10,335 nucleotides of DNA from an uncultured Clostridia bacterium. Lineage in GTDB: Bacteria; Bacillota; Clostridia; Christensenellales; Borkfalkiaceae. The notes beneath the pieces were generated by a model. It was not told where the DNA came from, searched no databases, and saw only the letters and a program-made list of their open reading frames with translations. The stretch lies in the NCBI GenBank assembly GCA_945835865.1, contig CAMAJQ010000010.1, forward strand, positions 1-10,335. The letters are read 5' to 3'. Shown in pieces: positions 8,584-10,335 of this stretch; the first letter of the stretch is position 1, and every line of letters starts with the position of its first letter. A program made the position numbers and the translations under genes.

Positions 8584-9534
8584 ATGATGGAAATTGAAAC
8601 GCCAAAGATCGAGGTAGAAGAAAGCGAAGACAAGTGCTATGCCAAGATCGTTGCCGATCCGCTTGAAAAAGGGTTCGGTTTAACGCTCGGCAATGCGCTC
8701 AGAAGAACGCTTTTGTCGTCCCTTCCCGGCGCGGCGGCCCAAGGCATCAAATTCGCCACCGGCGTGAAGCACGAATTTTCCACCGTTCCCGGCGTGAAAG
8801 AAGACGTAACGGATATCATATTGAATATCAAGGGCGTTGCCTTCAAGACGACGGGCACCGAGGACGATTTCAAAAAAGTTTTAAGGCTTTATAAAGAAGG
8901 TCCGGCAGTCGTTACGGCAGGCGATATCGCCGACGATGCGGAAGTGGAGGTCCTCAACAAGGACGCCTATATCTGCACGATCGATAACGGCGGCGTGATC
9001 GATATGGAAATCACCATCGGGAGAGGCAGAGGATATAAGGGAGCAGAACACAACAAGACGGACGAAATCGATTACATCCCTGTCGACTCTATTTATACTC
9101 CTGTCAAAAAGGTCAGTTATAACGTCGAGAGCACCCGCGTCGGACAGAACACCGATTACGACAAACTCACTCTCGAAGTGTGGACGAACGGCGCGTTTTC
9201 CGGAAAGGAAATCGTCAGCCTTGCCGCGAAGATCCTCGACGAACACATCTCTATCTTTGCAGAACTCAGCGACGTGATGAAGGGAACGAGCATTCTCGTT
9301 CAGGCGAAGCAGGATATGGGCAGACAGATCAGAGAAATGAGCATCGAAGACATGGATCTTTCCGTGCGTTCTTATAACTGCCTCAAGCGGGCAAACATTC
9401 ATACCATTGACGACTTGACCAAGAAGACCGAGGACGATATGCTTAAAGTCAGAAATTTAGGTAAAAAATCGTTGGATGAAGTCATCTATAAATTAAGTAC
9501 CTACGGTCTATCATTAAAAGAAAAGGAGGACTAA
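8584..9534 (+). CDS. rpoA: DNA-directed RNA polymerase subunit alpha
   Basis: Alpha dimerises to scaffold beta and beta' and contacts upstream DNA and activators. The 316-residue protein has the N-terminal domain with FGLTLGNALRRTLLSSLPGAA (31-51), the dimerisation core, and GRGRGYKGAEHN and DSIYTPVKKVSYNVE further on. A linker near 235-250 leads to the C-terminal helix-hairpin-helix domain, starting MSIEDMDLSVRSYNCLKRAN (252-271) and including RNLGKKSLDEV. R262 and N265 correspond to E. coli R265 and N268, which bind the UP element. GGGAGG is ten bases before the ATG at 8584; the adjacent ATG at 8587 would remove one methionine and cannot be excluded. rplQ begins three bases after the stop. 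Confidence 0.98.
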   Translation: MMEIETPKIEVEESEDKCYAKIVADPLEKGFGLTLGNALRRTLLSSLPGAAAQGIKFATGVKHEFSTVPGVKEDVTDIILNIKGVAFKTTGTEDDFKKVLRLYKEGPAVVTAGDIADDAEVEVLNKDAYICTIDNGGVIDMEITIGRGRGYKGAEHNKTDEIDYIPVDSIYTPVKKVSYNVESTRVGQNTDYDKLTLEVWTNGAFSGKEIVSLAAKILDEHISIFAELSDVMKGTSILVQAKQDMGRQIREMSIEDMDLSVRSYNCLKRANIHTIDDLTKKTEDDMLKVRNLGKKSLDEVIYKLSTYGLSLKEKED

Positions 9535-9537
9535 ACA

Positions 9538-10041
9538 ATGCCAGGGAAATTAGGAATGACCACCACGCAGAGAATGGCGGTCTTAAGAAATCAGGCTTCT
9601 AATCTTTTATGGTATGGCAGAATCGAAACTACTTTAGGCAGAGCGAAGGAACTCAGATCTTATACGGAAAAGATCATCACGCTCGCGATGAACACCTATG
9701 AAGACACGGTAGAATCGACCATTACCAAAAAAGACAAGAAGGGTAAAGAGGTTACCACGAAAGAGTACAAAGACGGCGCGAAGAAACTTGCCGCAAGAAG
9801 AAAGATCATGAGCCTTACTTACGATCTTCAGGAACAGAGAGGCAAGGAAACGATGAAGGAATTCAAAGCGAGAACGGAAGGCGTTCAGCATCCTCTCGTA
9901 GAGAAGATCTTCAACGAGATTGCTCCCAAATACGCTCAGAGAGCGGAAGAACTCAAGCAGAGAGGCGGCTATACGAGAATTTACCGTCTCGGCGAGAGAA
10001 GGGGAGACGCCGCTGAGGTCGCGATCATCGAACTGGTGTGA
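9538..10041 (+). CDS. rplQ: 50S ribosomal protein L17, enlarged form
   Basis: L17 lies near the polypeptide exit on the 50S subunit. Conserved ends identify it: LGMTTTQRMAVLRNQASNLL and GRIETTLGRAKELR (27-40) at the N-terminus, and FNEIAPKYAQRAEEL then GGYTRIYRLGERRGDAAEVA (143-162) at the C-terminus. It is 167 residues, versus about 113-127 in most bacteria. The additional residues lie mainly at 51-80 (a charged Lys/Thr/Glu stretch after KIITLA) and about 93-119 (around YDLQEQRGKETMKEFKART), with a few more near 137-141. Similar enlarged L17 proteins occur in some Clostridia as I recall. Its Shine-Dalgarno AAGGAGG overlaps the end of rpoA, only three bases separate stop and start, and a terminator follows. 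Confidence 0.96.
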   Translation: MPGKLGMTTTQRMAVLRNQASNLLWYGRIETTLGRAKELRSYTEKIITLAMNTYEDTVESTITKKDKKGKEVTTKEYKDGAKKLAARRKIMSLTYDLQEQRGKETMKEFKARTEGVQHPLVEKIFNEIAPKYAQRAEELKQRGGYTRIYRLGERRGDAAEVAIIELV

Positions 10042-10076
10042 TCGGCCGGGTGGAAACTTTTTCCGTCAACGATCAA

Positions 10077-10112
10077 AGAACGCCGTGGCGACGAACGTCG
10101 CCGCGGCGTTTT
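10077..10112 (+). terminator. intrinsic terminator of the alpha operon
   Basis: AACGCCG (10079-10085) pairs with CGGCGTT (10104-10110), a U-G pair continues inward, and GGCGAC (10087-10092) pairs with GTCGCC (10097-10102) around a GAAC loop: at least 14 pairs, GC-rich, 38 bases after the rplQ stop. The trailing T-run is short (four T, two within the stem), so efficiency may depend on the second element just downstream. Confidence 0.8.
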
Positions 10113-10115
10113 CAT

Positions 10116-10132
10116 GCCCTCCGGGGCTTTTT
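10116..10132 (+). terminator. second, short hairpin with U5 tract
   Basis: GCCC-TCCG-GGGC (10116-10127) is a four-pair stem with a tetraloop followed at once by TTTTT (10128-10132). Alone it is weak, but placed three bases after the strong stem it supplies the U-tract that the first lacks; the two probably act as a tandem terminator. Confidence 0.55.
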
Positions 10133-10198
10133 CCGTTCGTCGGAAAGAGGTCCCGTCCGTTCAAAGGGTTCCGTTTGTTCTGCTCAGACGGAAAGCCG

Positions 10199-10228
10199 TT
10201 GCTTTCCCCATGCAAATCGACTTATAGA
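10199..10228 (+). promoter_or_regulatory. weak sigma-A-like promoter candidate
   Basis: TTGCTT (10199-10204) and TATAGA (10223-10228) are separated by 18 bases. Matches to TTGACA and TATAAT are three of six and four of six. Its value rests on position: after the alpha-operon terminators and before a possible gene start at 10302. Confidence 0.25.
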
Positions 10229-10301
10229 GGCACTTTTCTACCACGTGTCCCCCAAAAAGCGGAAGGAAAGCACTTTTGCCGAAAAAAGGGGGAGGATTTT
10301 T

Positions 10302-10335
10302 TTGCGAAGAAGCGTAGAAACGACGTTTGCCGGAC
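10302..10335 (+). CDS. possible start of a downstream gene, 3' partial
   Basis: A TTG at 10302 has GGGGGAGG (10288-10295) six bases upstream and opens a frame reading MRRSVETTFAG to the end of the window. Eleven codons are too few to identify a product, and chance is a real possibility; the T7 run at 10297-10303 could instead be a terminator tract. In many Clostridia rplQ is followed by ECF-transporter ATPase genes, but these residues do not resemble that family's start. Not recognised. Confidence 0.3.
   Translation, partial: MRRSVETTFAG

Larger units (their letters stand above)
10042..10335 (+). other. structured non-coding region after rplQ
   Basis: This 294-base end region holds no ORF of size on either strand. 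It contains a series of inverted repeats: GGAAA/TTTCC (10052-10064), the main terminator stem (10077-10112), a short stem with U5 (10116-10132), a nine-pair stem 10127-10135/10141-10149 that uses that U-tract as its 5' arm, a nine-pair stem 10169-10177/10185-10193, and GGAAAGC-CGTT-GCTTTCC (10190-10207) which overlaps the previous one by four bases. CTTTTTCCGT is repeated at 10057-10066 and 10127-10136, GCACTTTT at 10230-10237 and 10270-10277. A weak promoter and a possible gene start lie further on. Confidence 0.7.

Noticed and set aside
10230..10256. Minus-strand GTGG/GTG repeats reminiscent of MraZ operator boxes
   Set aside because: Only one GTGG and partial copies are present, spacing is irregular, and no gene follows on that strand.

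Overview
This window is a bacterial ribosomal-protein supercluster: the distal part of the spc operon, then the alpha operon. All nineteen confident genes lie on the + strand in one tightly packed run from position 1 to 10041. Gene order is rplX(partial)-rplE-rpsZ-rpsH-rplF-rplR-rpsE-rpmD-rplO-secY-adk-map-infA-rpmJ-rpsM-rpsK-rpsD-rpoA-rplQ. This order, adk and map between secY and infA, zinc-type S14, a two-gene-sized gap at most anywhere, and strong GGAGG ribosome binding sites point to a Bacillota (Firmicutes) genome. Having rpsD inside the alpha operon, unlike Bacillus subtilis, and the enlarged L17 favour Clostridia, probably an uncultured gut-type lineage. Base composition looks close to half G+C by eye (not computed), with AGA a very common arginine codon.

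Region by region: 1-3691 encodes ribosomal proteins L24, L5, S14, S8, L6, L18, S5, L30 and L15, with gaps of 12-19 bases that are mostly Shine-Dalgarno sequence. 3720-6465 encodes the SecY translocon pore, adenylate kinase and methionine aminopeptidase. 6466-6630 is a non-coding gap with two short perfect hairpins, where many Firmicutes carry a small KOW-domain gene; infA then starts at a GTG. 6631-7473 holds infA, rpmJ and rpsM, with a hairpin leader before rpsM. 7493-10041 holds rpsK, rpsD, rpoA and rplQ; a 9-bp AU-rich hairpin spans the rpsD stop codon. 10042-10335 is a highly structured non-coding region: a strong terminator, a second short hairpin with a U5 tract, then further hairpins, a weak promoter candidate, and a possible new reading frame with a TTG start that runs off the window.

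The genes act together in gene expression: ribosome subunits, initiation factor, RNA polymerase alpha, removal of initiator methionine, nucleotide supply and membrane insertion. I found no mobile element, CRISPR array, tRNA, rRNA or defence system. This is essentially an ordinary housekeeping locus. The points most worth a second look are the structured 3' region, the leaders before rpsM and rpoA, the insertion-bearing L17, and the zinc-ribbon L24 with a lysine-rich tail.
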